A stretch of 64,000 bases of DNA, from positions 186,001 to 250,000 of the forward strand of contig NZ_CP024996.1 in NCBI RefSeq assembly GCF_003719195.1. Direction: 5' to 3'. Position 1 is the stretch's first letter. The number at the start of each line of letters is the position of its first letter. The DNA is from Herbaspirillum rubrisubalbicans (GTDB lineage: Bacteria; Pseudomonadota; Gammaproteobacteria; Burkholderiales; Burkholderiaceae_D). Made by a program: the position numbers and the translations under genes. Below, in pieces: positions 55,118 through 63,174 of the stretch. The notes under the pieces are model-generated. The model made no database searches and was not told the DNA's origin. It saw only the letters and a program-made list of their open reading frames with translations.

Positions 55118-55129
55118 TCATCAATCTGA

Positions 55130-55155
55130 GCGCGTGCAGAAATGCACGCGCTTTT
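55130..55155 (+). terminator. Right copy of the palindrome with the original aspS terminator T-tract
   Basis: The 22-bp hairpin (55130-55151) is followed by TTTT, which reconstitutes the pre-insertion aspS terminator when the element is removed in thought. It is the second copy of the target duplication. Confidence 0.75.
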
Positions 55156-55352
55156 CGTTTGAGGGGCTTAGTTATCGAGACGGGTGCTGTAAAGAGTTCT
55201 TTGCTCTCCTTACAAATCGTACTGCTACCTACATAGGATTTTTAAAAGACGATTGGATATTTCGAAACTTTATGATGGTCGGGATGACGTCGCTCCGTTA
55301 ATTCGTTGCGTGACCGTGAGGGTTGCATTTTGAATTAACACTTGAGACAAGT

Positions 55353-55931
55353 TCAGTCCTTTACGTTGTGAATGATTGCAGAATTTAGTCCTGACCGAGG
55401 CTCGGCTCTATAGAAGTACGCGTCTAGATCAACTCTCAAAATGCCTTGTTCTGATGCACATCTGGTGGCGACGATTTGGTAATCCTGACTTGTTTCGGCG
55501 TTTAATCTTTTGACTGAATTCCATTTGGGAAGTGAGTCGTCGTACTCTTTCAATTTCTTTGCGACGTGGCTATCTAATGGTACTTCAAACCATTTTTCAA
55601 TGCGTTCCATCCGCAGGCAATCGTAGAGATGGCGGTTATAGGCGAGGCTTCTTAGGAAGATGTTGATGACCTTTCGAGATGTCCCCCAATGTTGGTGACC
55701 CTGAAGCAGGTTGGTTTGTACGATACGCGTCGCTTGGTCAAGTGCAGTGGCGAATGTTGCTTGTGATTTCGCTCGCAAAATGCGCTTGAGGGCATCATCC
55801 TCACTCAATGCATCAAGACCCTTGCGGGCGGCATCTACGGTTCCAGTCGGACCCATGTTTCTTAGCGTTGAAGCGGCTACTGATGTAGATAAAACGGTCG
55901 AATATAAATGACTTAGAAATTCCTTGTTCAT
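55353..55931 (-). CDS. Hypothetical protein in low-GC islet
   Basis: A 192-residue soluble protein with no signal or membrane segment and lower GC than its surroundings. The central part (about residues 70-130) holds the striking segment HWGTSRKVINIFLRSLAYNRHLYD, then RIEKWFEVPLDSHVAKKL. This pattern looks helical and vaguely like helix-hairpin-helix DNA glycosylase relatives, but I cannot assign a family. Its position between an insertion sequence and a gene remnant, breaking the usual aspS-nudB neighbourhood, suggests lateral acquisition. Confidence 0.6.
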   Translation of the reverse strand: MNKEFLSHLYSTVLSTSVAASTLRNMGPTGTVDAARKGLDALSEDDALKRILRAKSQATFATALDQATRIVQTNLLQGHQHWGTSRKVINIFLRSLAYNRHLYDCLRMERIEKWFEVPLDSHVAKKLKEYDDSLPKWNSVKRLNAETSQDYQIVATRCASEQGILRVDLDAYFYRAEPRSGLNSAIIHNVKD

Positions 55932-55948
55932 CCTATTTCCCCTATTGG

Positions 55949-56208
55949 TTGGAAGTATTTCCGGTCTGTTCGCGTGTGCGTACCTTGCCCCCGACCGCCC
56001 TGCGCCGCGAGACTCTGCTGATGCTGGAAGATATGGCCGGCGGCAAGGAATGTTATGGCATCATTGGGTGGCGCACAACGATGTGCAGGAAACGCATTGA
56101 GCATCAGATTTTTCCAACCAATATCCCGTGCTGTTGCAACTGGCCATGGAAGAGCAGGATATCGCGCTGGCCGAGTGTCACATGATCAATGTTTGCATGG
56201 AACAGTGA
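55949..56208 (+). pseudogene. Gene remnant with frameshift and internal stop
   Basis: Two coding-like pieces lie in different frames. The first (about 55976-56058) reads VRTLPPTALRRETLLMLEDM, and the second (56050-56208) reads MLWHHWVAHNDVQETH, a TGA at 56098, then YPVLLQLAMEEQDIALAECH and a final stop. Composition and codon choice of both pieces look coding. I do not recognise the family. The remnant may be part of the gene originally next to nudB or of an imported gene. Confidence 0.45.
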
Positions 56209-56294
56209 TAGTCGGTGCGCGCCCGCCCGGCGTTGCTGCTCTGAAACGCCGCCGTCCCGATACAATGGAGCCTTTCCCGCATCACGGACAGGCC

Positions 56295-56798
56295 ATGACG
56301 CAAGCCAAGCCCTATAAGATCCCCGAATCGGTGCTGGTGGTGATCCACAGCGCTGATCAGCATGTATTGTTGATCGAACGCGCCGACCAGCCCGGTTTCT
56401 GGCAATCGGTGACCGGCTCCAAGGATAGTCTCGACGAAGAACTGTCGGAGACTGCCCGACGCGAAGTGGAGGAAGAAACCGGCATCGTCCTCAGCGATGG
56501 CAGCGTAGAATCGGCCAGCGATGGAACCAGATGCGTGCCGCGCGCGCATCTGCGCGACTGGCAACTTTCCAACATCTATGAAATCTATCCGGTCTGGCGG
56601 CATCGCTATGCGCCGGGCGTGACCAAGAATACCGAGCACGTCTTTGGCCTGCTGGTGCCGCGCGACATCCCGGTCACGCTGGCTCCGCGCGAGCATACTC
56701 GCTACGCTTGGCTACCCTATCGCGAAGCGGCCGACCGCTGCTTTTCGCCCTCCAATGCAGAGGCGATCCTGCAGTTGCCCAGCTATCTAGCCAGGTAG
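56295..56798 (+). CDS. nudB: Dihydroneopterin triphosphate diphosphatase (Nudix)
   Basis: A 167-residue Nudix hydrolase that removes pyrophosphate from dihydroneopterin triphosphate in folate synthesis. The Nudix box spans GSKDSLDEELSETARREVEEETG. Other NudB features are the opening YKIPESVLVVIHS, QPGFWQSVTGS, and TKNTEHVFGLLVP. The ATG at 56295 fits the family N-terminus. nudB normally follows aspS directly. Here an insertion sequence and an islet of 2.8 kb separate them. Confidence 0.95.
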   Translation: MTQAKPYKIPESVLVVIHSADQHVLLIERADQPGFWQSVTGSKDSLDEELSETARREVEEETGIVLSDGSVESASDGTRCVPRAHLRDWQLSNIYEIYPVWRHRYAPGVTKNTEHVFGLLVPRDIPVTLAPREHTRYAWLPYREAADRCFSPSNAEAILQLPSYLAR

Positions 56799-56852
56799 CC
56801 GTCTGCATGGTGCCAGGGCTGTCCAGACAAGAACAACAGAAAGGCTGCATCG

Positions 56853-57650
56853 ATGAAGCTGCGCGTTGCTACATACAACATCCACAAGGGCGTGACCTCG
56901 TTCGCCGGACGCCCGCGCATCCTGGCGTTGAAGCAGGCGCTGGCGCAACTGGACCCGGACATCCTGTTCCTGCAGGAAGTGCAGGGCCGACATGACCTCA
57001 ATGCCCTGCGCCATGCGTCCAACTGGCCACAGCAGGGCCAGCACGAATTCCTGGCCGGCGACACCCACCACGCCGCCTACGGCATGAATGCCGTCTACGA
57101 CCACGGTCACCACGGCAATGCCTTGATCTCGCGCTTTGAAATCGCTTCCATCCGCAATCAGGATGTCTCTGACCATGCCTATGAATCGCGCGGCATCCTG
57201 CATTGCGTGGTGCCGGTGGAAGGAGTGGAGGTGCATTGCTACGTGATCCATCTGGGTTTGTTCGCCAATGGCCGGCGTCGCCAGACCGATGCACTGATCC
57301 AGGCGGTCAGCACCTCCTCCCCGCCTGATGCCCCGCTGCTCATTGCCGGTGACTTCAACGACTGGACCAATCAGTTGAGCCGCACGCTGTACCAGAACCT
57401 GGGGGTGGTGGAAGTGTTCGACCAGCCGCAACCGACTGCACGTGGCGTGATGCAGGGCTTGCGCCGGCTGGGTGGCCTGTCGGCGCCGATCCGCCCGGCG
57501 CGCACCTTCCCGGCCATGATGCCGTGGCTGCGACTGGACCGTATCTACGTGCGTGGTTTCCGTGTGGAAATGGCGCAGGTGTTGAAGGATGGCCCGTGGG
57601 CGCGCCTGTCGGACCATGCGCCCATCGTCACCGAACTGCAGTTGGCCTGA
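56853..57650 (+). CDS. Endonuclease/exonuclease/phosphatase family protein, YbhP-like
   Basis: A 265-residue EEP-fold hydrolase. Metal and catalytic motifs are VATYNIHKGV near the start, DILFLQEVQG (Glu), LIAGDFNDWTNQL, and the C-terminal LSDHAPIVTEL. It has no signal peptide. It sits directly before a ClsB-like gene (2 bases apart), as E. coli ybhP does before clsB. Lipid-linked substrates are possible but unproven. Confidence 0.9.
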   Translation: MKLRVATYNIHKGVTSFAGRPRILALKQALAQLDPDILFLQEVQGRHDLNALRHASNWPQQGQHEFLAGDTHHAAYGMNAVYDHGHHGNALISRFEIASIRNQDVSDHAYESRGILHCVVPVEGVEVHCYVIHLGLFANGRRRQTDALIQAVSTSSPPDAPLLIAGDFNDWTNQLSRTLYQNLGVVEVFDQPQPTARGVMQGLRRLGGLSAPIRPARTFPAMMPWLRLDRIYVRGFRVEMAQVLKDGPWARLSDHAPIVTELQLA

Positions 57651-57652
57651 CC

Positions 57653-58816
57653 TTGCGCCACCTCACCTTTACCGACGGCAATCAGATCGCGCTGCTGCAC
57701 AGTGGCGCGGGTTTCTATCCGGCACTGATCAACGCCATTGAGGCGGCACGCGTCGAGATCTACCTGGAAACTTATATTTTTTCGCTGGATGAAACCGGTG
57801 TACTGATATGCGAAGCGCTGCAAAGGGCCGCTGGACGCGGCGTAGTGGTCTACGTCATCAATGACTGGCTGGGAACCGGTCGGGAAAATACTAAGAAATT
57901 GCACCTCGCCCTGAGCGCGGCCGGCGTCCAGCATCGTTCCTTCAATCCCTGGTTTCGCCGTGGCGTGGCGCGCAGCCATCGCAAGCTGTGCGTGGTGGAT
58001 CGCCAGGTGGCTTTCGTAGGTGGACTCAATATCAATGACGACATGGTCTCCGACCGCGACCATGTCACGCCGCTACCGGCGCCGCGCTGGGATTTTGCGG
58101 TCAGCATCATCGGCCCGTTGGTGCAAGAGGTCTATCGTGAAGTGCAAGCACAATGGCTGCGCGTGGGCCATATGAAGTTGAAAGCGCGCTGGCGCAACTT
58201 CAAGCGCTTGCGTCATGGTCATCCCGGCCCGGTACACGACCAGACCCAGGCTGCCCTGGTGGTACGCGACAACTTCCGCAACCGCCGTACCATCCAGCGC
58301 GCCTACCTGCAGGCCCTGGGGCGTGCGCGCGAAACGGCCTTCCTCGCCAATCCTTACTTCGCCCCCGGTCGCAAGATGCGCCGGGCATTGGAAGAGGCTG
58401 CTCTGCGCGGCGTGAAGGTCACTCTGCTGTTGGGTGTGGGCCAGTTCGTGATGCAGGATGCGGTGGCGCATTCCTTCTATCCCAAGCTGCTGCGGGCGGG
58501 GGTGCGCATCGTCGAATATACCCATACCGAACTGCACGCCAAGGTGGCCGTGATCGACGACAAGTGGTCCACGGTCGGATCGAGCAATTATGATGGTCTG
58601 TCATTGTTCGTGAACCAGGAAGCCAACGTGGTGATCCAGGATGCCGCCTTCGCCGGTTACTTGCGCCAGGAGATCGAGGCGGGGGCAGCGCACGGGCGGG
58701 TGGTGCATCTGGCGGACTTCCTGCACGTGCCCTGGTACAAGCGCGCCGCCTATGGTGCTGCCTTCCTCCTTTATCGCACGGTAATTCATATCATCACGCT
58801 GGGAAAAGACGCCTGA
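57653..58816 (+). CDS. clsB: Cardiolipin synthase B-like phospholipase D family protein
   Basis: About 387 residues from a TTG at 57653, right after the YbhP-like stop. The upstream open frame is inside that gene. It has two HKD motifs: HRKLCVVDRQVAFVGGLNIND (about residue 107) and HAKVAVIDDKWSTVGSSNYD (about residue 296), as in the phospholipase D superfamily. The enzyme would join phosphatidylglycerol molecules into cardiolipin or a related reaction at the inner membrane. The C-terminal hydrophobic segment may anchor it. Confidence 0.88.
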   Translation: MRHLTFTDGNQIALLHSGAGFYPALINAIEAARVEIYLETYIFSLDETGVLICEALQRAAGRGVVVYVINDWLGTGRENTKKLHLALSAAGVQHRSFNPWFRRGVARSHRKLCVVDRQVAFVGGLNINDDMVSDRDHVTPLPAPRWDFAVSIIGPLVQEVYREVQAQWLRVGHMKLKARWRNFKRLRHGHPGPVHDQTQAALVVRDNFRNRRTIQRAYLQALGRARETAFLANPYFAPGRKMRRALEEAALRGVKVTLLLGVGQFVMQDAVAHSFYPKLLRAGVRIVEYTHTELHAKVAVIDDKWSTVGSSNYDGLSLFVNQEANVVIQDAAFAGYLRQEIEAGAAHGRVVHLADFLHVPWYKRAAYGAAFLLYRTVIHIITLGKDA

Positions 58817-58952
58817 GCCTTATTTTGCGCTCCCTTGATGTACCGAAAATTCACCATATCGCATTCCCAGCTGAAATGGACTAAGATGACCATCCCGGTT
58901 TTCCAAGGGCAGCCGCTACGGCTTCCTGCTATTTCAATAAAAGGAGCGAGTT

Positions 58953-60128
58953 ATGGATGATGTGGTCATTGTCGCAGCACAGAGAACGGCGATCGGCAAG
59001 TTCGGCGGATCCTTGTCGAAGATTGCAGCAGCCGATCTGGGTGCGCAAGTCATCAAGGCCTTGCTGGCCAAGACCGGCATCAAGCCCGAAGCCATCAGCG
59101 AAGTCATCCTCGGCCAAGTGCTCACCGCAGGTCTGGGCCAGAACCCGGCGCGCCAGTCGGTCATCAAGTCCGGCCTGCCCGACATGGTCCCGGCCTTCGT
59201 GGTCGGCAAGGTCTGCGGCAGCGGTCTGAAGGCCGTGCAACTGGCGGCCCAGGCCATCCGTTGCGGCGACGCCCAGATCGTCATCGCCGGCGGCCAGGAA
59301 AACATGAGCGCCTCGCCGCACGTCCTGAACAACTCGCGTGACGGTTTCCGCATGGGCGACGCCAAGCTGACCGACACCATGATCGTCGACGGCCTGTGGG
59401 ACGTCTACAACCAGTACCACATGGGCATCACGGCCGAGAACGTGGCCAAGAAGTTCGAGATCAGCCGCGAAGAACAGGATGCCTTCGCCGCCGCGTCGCA
59501 GAACAAGGCCGAAGCCGCCCAGAAGGCCGGCCGCTTCAAGGATGAGATCGTCCCCATCGAGATCAAGGGCAAGAAGGAAACCGTGGTCTTCGACACCGAC
59601 GAATTCGTCAAGCATGGCGTGACCGCCGAAGCCCTGGCCGCACTGCGTCCGGCCTTCGACAAGGCCGGCACGGTGACGGCGGGCAACGCCTCGGGAATCA
59701 ACGATGGCGCCGCTGCGGTGGTGGTCACCTCGGCCAAGCTGGCCGCTGAACTGGGCCTGCCGGTGCTGGCCAAGATCAAGGCTTACTCCTCGGCGGGTCT
59801 GGACCCCAGCATCATGGGCATGGGCCCGGTGCCGGCCTCGCAGTTGACCCTGAAGAAGGCCGGCTGGACCCCGCAGGACCTGGACTTGATGGAAATCAAC
59901 GAAGCCTTCGCCGCGCAAGCCATTGCGGTGAACAAGCAGATGGGCTGGGATACCAGCAAGATCAACGTCAACGGTGGCGCCATCGCGCTGGGTCACCCCA
60001 TCGGCGCCTCCGGTTGCCGCGTACTGGTGACGCTGCTGCATGAGATGGTGCGCCGTGATGCCAAGAAGGGGCTGGCTAGCCTGTGTATCGGTGGCGGCAT
60101 GGGTGTGGCGCTGGCAGTGGAGCGTTGA
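58953..60128 (+). CDS. Acetyl-CoA acetyltransferase (thiolase)
   Basis: A 391-residue biosynthetic-type thiolase that condenses two acetyl-CoA to acetoacetyl-CoA. The nucleophile is Cys88 in [11 protein letters not shown]. The other catalytic parts are the NEAFAAQ segment, the GHPIGASG histidine and the terminal [11 protein letters not shown] cysteine. It begins [20 protein letters not shown], like AtoB/PhaA. No phaB or phaC is adjacent, so a role in polyhydroxybutyrate or general ketone metabolism is open. A clear terminator follows. Confidence 0.96.
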   Translation: MDDVVIVAAQRTAIGKFGGSLSKIAAADLGAQVIKALLAKTGIKPEAISEVILGQVLTAGLGQNPARQSVIKSGLPDMVPAFVVGKVCGSGLKAVQLAAQAIRCGDAQIVIAGGQENMSASPHVLNNSRDGFRMGDAKLTDTMIVDGLWDVYNQYHMGITAENVAKKFEISREEQDAFAAASQNKAEAAQKAGRFKDEIVPIEIKGKKETVVFDTDEFVKHGVTAEALAALRPAFDKAGTVTAGNASGINDGAAAVVVTSAKLAAELGLPVLAKIKAYSSAGLDPSIMGMGPVPASQLTLKKAGWTPQDLDLMEINEAFAAQAIAVNKQMGWDTSKINVNGGAIALGHPIGASGCRVLVTLLHEMVRRDAKKGLASLCIGGGMGVALAVER

Positions 60129-60157
60129 TCTGATTGTCATTCGTGTTTTGATGAGGA

Positions 60158-60188
60158 AACGCCGGCTTGCGAGCCGGCGTTTTTTTTG
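60158..60188 (+). terminator. Terminator after the thiolase gene
   Basis: AACGCCGGCT and AGCCGGCGTT form a 10-bp stem with a TGCG loop, followed by eight T. It sits in the short gap before the convergent ABC transporter genes. Confidence 0.9.
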
Positions 60189-60213
60189 CGTCCGAATGAT
60201 GCGATTGCACTTC

Positions 60214-61023
60214 TCAGCTTGCCGGATTGAGAATCTCCGGCGGCAGTTCTGCATGGTGATATTTCTTATAGATGGCGTTGAGCTGACCGTTGCCCAGCTT
60301 GGCGCGTATCCAGCCATCGATCTTTTCCTTCAAGCGTGGCTCTCCCTTGCGCAGTCCCACCGCCAGCAGGTTGGCCTTGAGCGTGAGCTTATTCTCGATA
60401 TCTCGCATCGGATTCTTTTCATTGACGACCTTGAGCAGCATGGGTGAAGTGACCCAGATGTCGGCCTGGCCACTGACCATCGCTGTCATCGAGGTGGCGT
60501 CATCGTCGAAGCGTGTGATGGTGGTCGATGGCGGCGCGATCTTGGTCAACTCCTGATCGTTGGTGGTGCCACGCGTAGCGATGACCTTTTTGCCGGCCAG
60601 GTCGGCAGGGCCGGTGATCTTCATGCTCCTGGGCGCCCCGACCACCACCAGGATGGGGGCATAAGGCACCGAGAAATCAATGACCTTGGCACGCTCGGCT
60701 GTGATGGAAAAGGCCGAGATCACCACGTCGGCCTTGTTGGTCTGCAGGAAGGGTACACGGTTGGTCAGCGTCGTGGGCACGACTTCCAGTTCCAGCCCGA
60801 AGTCCTTGGCCATGAGCTGTGCGGTTTCGACATCGGAGCCGATCAGCTTGAGCTTGTCGTCTTTCATGCTGTAGGGAGGGACGGCCAGGTCGATGGCCAC
60901 GCGCAGTTTCTTGGCTGCCATGATGGTATCGAGCTGGTCTGCTTGTGCAGTACTGGCGCCGAGCAGCAGCAGGCCCAGCAGCGCGCCGCGCAGGCGCCGT
61001 CTGGGGGATGAGGGGATAGGCAT
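60214..61023 (-). CDS. Polar amino acid ABC transporter, periplasmic binding protein
   Basis: A 269-residue type II binding protein. It has a signal peptide (RGALLGLLLLGASTAQA), the mature start DQLDTIMAAKKLRVAIDLAVPPYS, and the family segments DVETAQLMAKDFGLELEVVP and RAKVIDFSVPYAP. The ATG at 61023 with AAAAAAGGAGCGAG upstream is preferred to the in-frame start at 61056. It is the last gene of the transporter set and probably determines substrate. The ligand is unknown. Confidence 0.93.
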   Translation of the reverse strand: MPIPSSPRRRLRGALLGLLLLGASTAQADQLDTIMAAKKLRVAIDLAVPPYSMKDDKLKLIGSDVETAQLMAKDFGLELEVVPTTLTNRVPFLQTNKADVVISAFSITAERAKVIDFSVPYAPILVVVGAPRSMKITGPADLAGKKVIATRGTTNDQELTKIAPPSTTITRFDDDATSMTAMVSGQADIWVTSPMLLKVVNEKNPMRDIENKLTLKANLLAVGLRKGEPRLKEKIDGWIRAKLGNGQLNAIYKKYHHAELPPEILNPAS

Positions 61024-61080
61024 GTCTCGCTCCTTTTTTGGTTGAGGTTGGAACAACGGTGGCGGGGGATAGCTTCTGCG

Positions 61081-61809
61081 TTACAGACCGGTGCCCACGA
61101 AGTTGCGCAGTTCCGGTGTGGCGGGGGAGTCAAGGATGTCGGGCCCACCCTGCTCCCACACCTGGCCCTGGTGCATGAAGATCACCTGGTCCGCTACGCG
61201 TCGTGCGAAGCTCATCTCGTGCGTCACCAGGATCATGGTCATACCTTCGGCCGCCATCTGCTCCATGACCTTGAGCACCTCGCCGGTCAGTTCCGGGTCG
61301 AGTGCCGAGGTCACTTCGTCGAACAGCATCAGTTGCGGCTGCATCGCCAGCGAGCGGGCAATGGCCACGCGCTGCTGCTGGCCACCAGAAAGCTGTTCGG
61401 GATAGGCCTGTGCCTTGTCGCCCAGGCCGACGCGCTCAAGCACCTGCCGCGCCAGTTCCTGCGCCTCTGCGGGCGCCAGGCGCTTTACGGCAGTCGGACC
61501 CAGCGTAATGTTCTGCAGCACGGTCAGGTGCGCAAACAGGTTGTAGCTCTGGAAGACGATACCCACATCGCGGCGCAAGGCGCGCAGATCGAGTTGCGTG
61601 GTATGGACGGCATGGCCGCAGACGCTGATCTGGCCTGCGTCGATCTGCTCCAGCCGGTTGATGCAACGCAGGGCGGTACTCTTTCCCGAGCCGCTCTTGC
61701 CGATGATGGCGACCACTTCACCGCGCGCGACCTTGAAGGAGACGCCGCGCAGCACCGCGTTGTTACCGAAGCGTTTATGGACGGCCTGCAATTCAACGAT
61801 GGTGTGCAT
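61081..61809 (-). CDS. Polar amino acid ABC transporter ATPase
   Basis: A 242-residue ABC ATPase of the GlnQ/HisP type with Walker A GKSGSGKST, Q-loop QSYNLFAHLTVLQNI, signature LSGGQQQRVAIARSL, Walker B MLFDEVTSALDPEL and the H-loop VTHEMSFARRVAD. It overlaps the upstream permease gene by 17 bases, showing a single transcript. Confidence 0.97.
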   Translation of the reverse strand: MHTIVELQAVHKRFGNNAVLRGVSFKVARGEVVAIIGKSGSGKSTALRCINRLEQIDAGQISVCGHAVHTTQLDLRALRRDVGIVFQSYNLFAHLTVLQNITLGPTAVKRLAPAEAQELARQVLERVGLGDKAQAYPEQLSGGQQQRVAIARSLAMQPQLMLFDEVTSALDPELTGEVLKVMEQMAAEGMTMILVTHEMSFARRVADQVIFMHQGQVWEQGGPDILDSPATPELRNFVGTGL

Positions 61810-62440
61810 GAAGTTTCCTTTCTAGCGCCCGGCTCCAGCGCGACAGGGGGTAACACATGGCGAAATACAACAGTGCGGCGCTGCCGAAGTAGAGGAAGGG
61901 CTGGAAGGTGGAGTTGTTGATCACCTTGGCGTTGTAGGAAAGTTCGGCAAAGCCGATCACCAGCGAAGCCACCGAGGTGTTCTTGATCACTTGCACCGCA
62001 AAGCCCACGGTCGGTGGTGTAGCCATGCGCAGGGCCTGCGGCAAGACGATCATCCACATGCGCTGCCAGCGCGTGAGCCCGAGGCATTCGGCGGCTTCCC
62101 ACTGGCTCTTGTGGACGGCCTGGATGCAGCCGCGCCAGATCTCGCCGAGGAAGGCACTGGCGTAGATCACCATCGCCGTGGCCGCCGCCGGCAATGCATC
62201 GACCGTGCCGATGCCGGCCAGTGCCGGGCCGTAGAAGCACATCCCCATGAGGACCAGCAAGGGCGTGCCCTGAATCAGTTGTATCCAGGCGCTGGCCATA
62301 TGCCGTACGGCTGCCAGGGGCGAGACCCGCGCCAGCGCCAGAATGAGACCCGCCATCGCGCCCAGCGATAGCGTCAGCGCTGACAGCAGCAGCGTGCCCC
62401 AGGCGCCCTGCAGCAAGGAAAGAAACTGTTCATGCGTCAT
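61793..62440 (-). CDS. Polar amino acid ABC transporter permease 1
   Basis: A 215-residue HisM/GlnP-type inner-membrane permease with about five membrane segments and the EAA loop EAAECLGLTRWQRMWMIVLPQALR. The segment IQLIQGTPLLVLMGMCFYG is diagnostic. It pairs with the second permease 12 bases upstream. Confidence 0.94.
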   Translation of the reverse strand: MTHEQFLSLLQGAWGTLLLSALTLSLGAMAGLILALARVSPLAAVRHMASAWIQLIQGTPLLVLMGMCFYGPALAGIGTVDALPAAATAMVIYASAFLGEIWRGCIQAVHKSQWEAAECLGLTRWQRMWMIVLPQALRMATPPTVGFAVQVIKNTSVASLVIGFAELSYNAKVINNSTFQPFLYFGSAALLYFAMCYPLSRWSRALERKLHAHHR

Positions 62441-62452
62441 GCTTGCTCTCCT

Positions 62453-63136
62453 TCAAAGGGGAGTGCCAAGCTTGCGCCGGCGCGTGAAGGCCAGTTGCCC
62501 GAGCATCCAGAAACCGGCCCGCATCAGGCAGGACAGGGCCAGATAGAGCACCCACAGCACCAGGAACACCTCGAAGTTGCGGAAGGTATCGGACTGCACG
62601 CGATTGGCCACCCCCAGCAATTCTTCCGCGCCCACCGAAGAGAGAATGCTGGAGGCCAGCATCATCAAGACGAACTGGCTGGTCAGGGCCGGCCAGACGC
62701 GCTCCACCGCCGGTTGCAGTACCACGTGCCGCAACACCTGCAGCGGCGACAGCCCCAGGCAATGCGCGGCCTCGATCTGGCCATGCTGGATGGACTCGAT
62801 GCCGGCACGCACGATCTCGCAGCTATAGGCGCCGATATTGATGACCAGCGCCATCGTCGCGCCGGCCATGACGGGCATGGTGATCCCCACCGACGAAAGC
62901 CCGAAGATCAGGAAGTAGCACTGGATGAGCAGTGGCGTGTTGCGGATCAGTTCGACATAGCCGCCCACTGCAGCGCACAGCCAGCCATGGCGGCTGCCAC
63001 GTGCCACCGCACAGACCACGCCCAGCAAGAAGCCCAGCAGCGTGGCCAGGAAGGACAGTTGTATCGTGCTCCAGGCACCTTGCAACAGTAGCGGCCAGTG
63101 CGCGGCGACGCTGGCGAAATCGAATTCGTAATGCAT
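62453..63136 (-). CDS. Polar amino acid ABC transporter permease 2
   Basis: A 227-residue permease of the same family, with GAWSTIQLSFLATLLGFLLG at the N-terminus, VELIRNTPLLIQCYFLIFGL in the middle and the EAA loop EAAHCLGLSPLQVLRHVVLQPA. It starts 38 bases after the dehydrogenase gene, which suggests that the enzyme and the transporter are co-expressed. Confidence 0.94.
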   Translation of the reverse strand: MHYEFDFASVAAHWPLLLQGAWSTIQLSFLATLLGFLLGVVCAVARGSRHGWLCAAVGGYVELIRNTPLLIQCYFLIFGLSSVGITMPVMAGATMALVINIGAYSCEIVRAGIESIQHGQIEAAHCLGLSPLQVLRHVVLQPAVERVWPALTSQFVLMMLASSILSSVGAEELLGVANRVQSDTFRNFEVFLVLWVLYLALSCLMRAGFWMLGQLAFTRRRKLGTPL

Positions 63137-63174
63137 GTCTGCTCCTCGCTCTCGGGATGAAAGGACTGTTGCGT

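Larger units (their letters stand above)
53562..55129 (-). mobile_element. IS1182-family insertion sequence, intact
   Basis: This 1568-bp element has terminal inverted repeats. The left end reads TCAGGTTGATGACGAA and the reverse complement of the right end reads TCAGATTGATGACAAA, agreeing at 14 of 16 positions. It carries one intact transposase gene and is bounded by an exact 22-bp direct duplication that is itself palindromic. Family assignment is from the transposase. The element disrupts no coding sequence. Confidence 0.88.
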
